DNA from: an uncultured Collinsella sp.
Lineage (GTDB): Bacteria > Actinomycetota > Coriobacteriia > Coriobacteriales > Coriobacteriaceae
Assembly (NCBI GenBank): GCA_902475865.1
Contig: CABSBK010000067.1
Coordinates: 1-6,431, forward strand
DNA length: 6,431 nucleotides
Direction of reading: 5' to 3'
Shown here: positions 6,173-6,431 of the stretch, in pieces
Position numbering within the stretch: the stretch's first letter is position 1
How the letters are laid out: every line of letters starts with the position of its first letter
Notes under the pieces: model-generated
Databases searched by the model: none
The model's input: the letters and a program-made list of their open reading frames with translations, nothing else
What the model was told of the DNA's origin: nothing
Position numbers and translations under genes: made by a program

Positions 6173-6407
6173 ATGGTCAAGACCAAGACCGAGCAGGCGA
6201 TCATCGACGCGCTCGAGGCCGTCGCTCCCCAGCACGATGTCGATATTGTCGACGTTGAGCTCGTGGGCGCCACCAAGGCCCCCTGCGTGCGTGTGCGTAT
6301 CGAGGGTGCCGAGGGTCAGAGCCTGTCGCTCAACGACGTCACGGCCAATACCAAGTGGGTCGGCGACGTAATCGAGGAGCTCGACCCCATTTCTTCGAGC
6401 TACACGC
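6173..6407 (+). CDS. rimP: ribosome maturation factor RimP, 5' part only
   Basis: RimP is a cytoplasmic factor for maturation of the 30S ribosomal subunit. The first 78 codons are present: an alpha helix (TEQAIIDALEAVAP), then the strand DIVDVELVGA, then CVRVRIEG and the helix LNDVTANTKWVGDVIEELDP, ending at SSYT. RimP proteins continue here with LEVSSPG, and the last genuine base (C6407) fits a Leu codon. Beyond it the frame reads QIGRASCR, the translation of Illumina adapter, so the truncation is technical, not biological. About half of the usual 150-160 aa is present. The start ATG has GGAGGT (6161-6166) 6 bases upstream. In many bacteria rimP heads an operon with nusA and infB, which would lie just past the contig end. 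Confidence 0.9.
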
Positions 6408-6431
6408 AGATCGGAAGAGCGTCGTGTAGGG
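6408..6431 (+). other. Illumina TruSeq adapter remnant (assembly artefact)
   Basis: The final 24 bases start AGATCGGAAGAGC and end GTGTAGGG. They match the start of the TruSeq adapter seen at the 3' end of short-insert reads. They are not part of the organism's genome. Confidence 0.96.

Noticed and set aside
5800..6276. 158-codon minus-strand frame across the lipoprotein-rimP gap
   Set aside because: It overlaps rimP, its promoter and its leader hairpin in antisense. The translation has no protein-like domain.

Overview
The window is a GC-rich stretch of a bacterial chromosome. Gene content, codon use and protein style fit a gut actinobacterium of the class Coriobacteriia (Collinsella-like). 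That placement is an inference from recognised protein character, not from a marker-gene search. It looks like the end of a short-read contig: the last 24 bases match the start of an Illumina TruSeq adapter, and they break the final gene.

Layout, left to right. Bases 1-123 hold the last 40 codons of an unidentified plus-strand gene. It converges on a small minus-strand gene for a stand-alone ModE/LysR-type winged-helix regulator (145-489). A 193-bp divergent gap follows, then the IMP dehydrogenase gene guaB (683-2194), whose product is of the unusual type known from the protist Tritrichomonas foetus. A 355-bp gap comes next. It holds two large, separate palindromes, a small hairpin and a possible promoter, and leads to leuS, a full-length leucyl-tRNA synthetase with two zinc-binding modules (2550-5126). 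A strong hairpin terminator separates leuS from a convergent gene for a small predicted lipoprotein (5231-5803, minus). A 369-bp divergent gap with no gene ends in a good sigma70-type promoter, an inverted repeat overlapping it, and a terminator-shaped hairpin in the leader of rimP (from 6173), which is cut by the adapter.

guaB (GTP supply), leuS (tRNA charging) and rimP (30S maturation, usually first in the rimP-nusA-infB operon) are growth-linked housekeeping genes. They appear to be separate transcription units, not one operon. The ModE-like regulator and the lipoprotein are accessory. I see no mobile-element protein, CRISPR array, rRNA, tRNA or defence system. The interest of the window lies mainly in its non-coding structure: a near-perfect 119-bp palindrome ending beside the leuS ribosome binding site, an 86-bp symmetric palindrome after guaB, and a possible attenuator in front of rimP.
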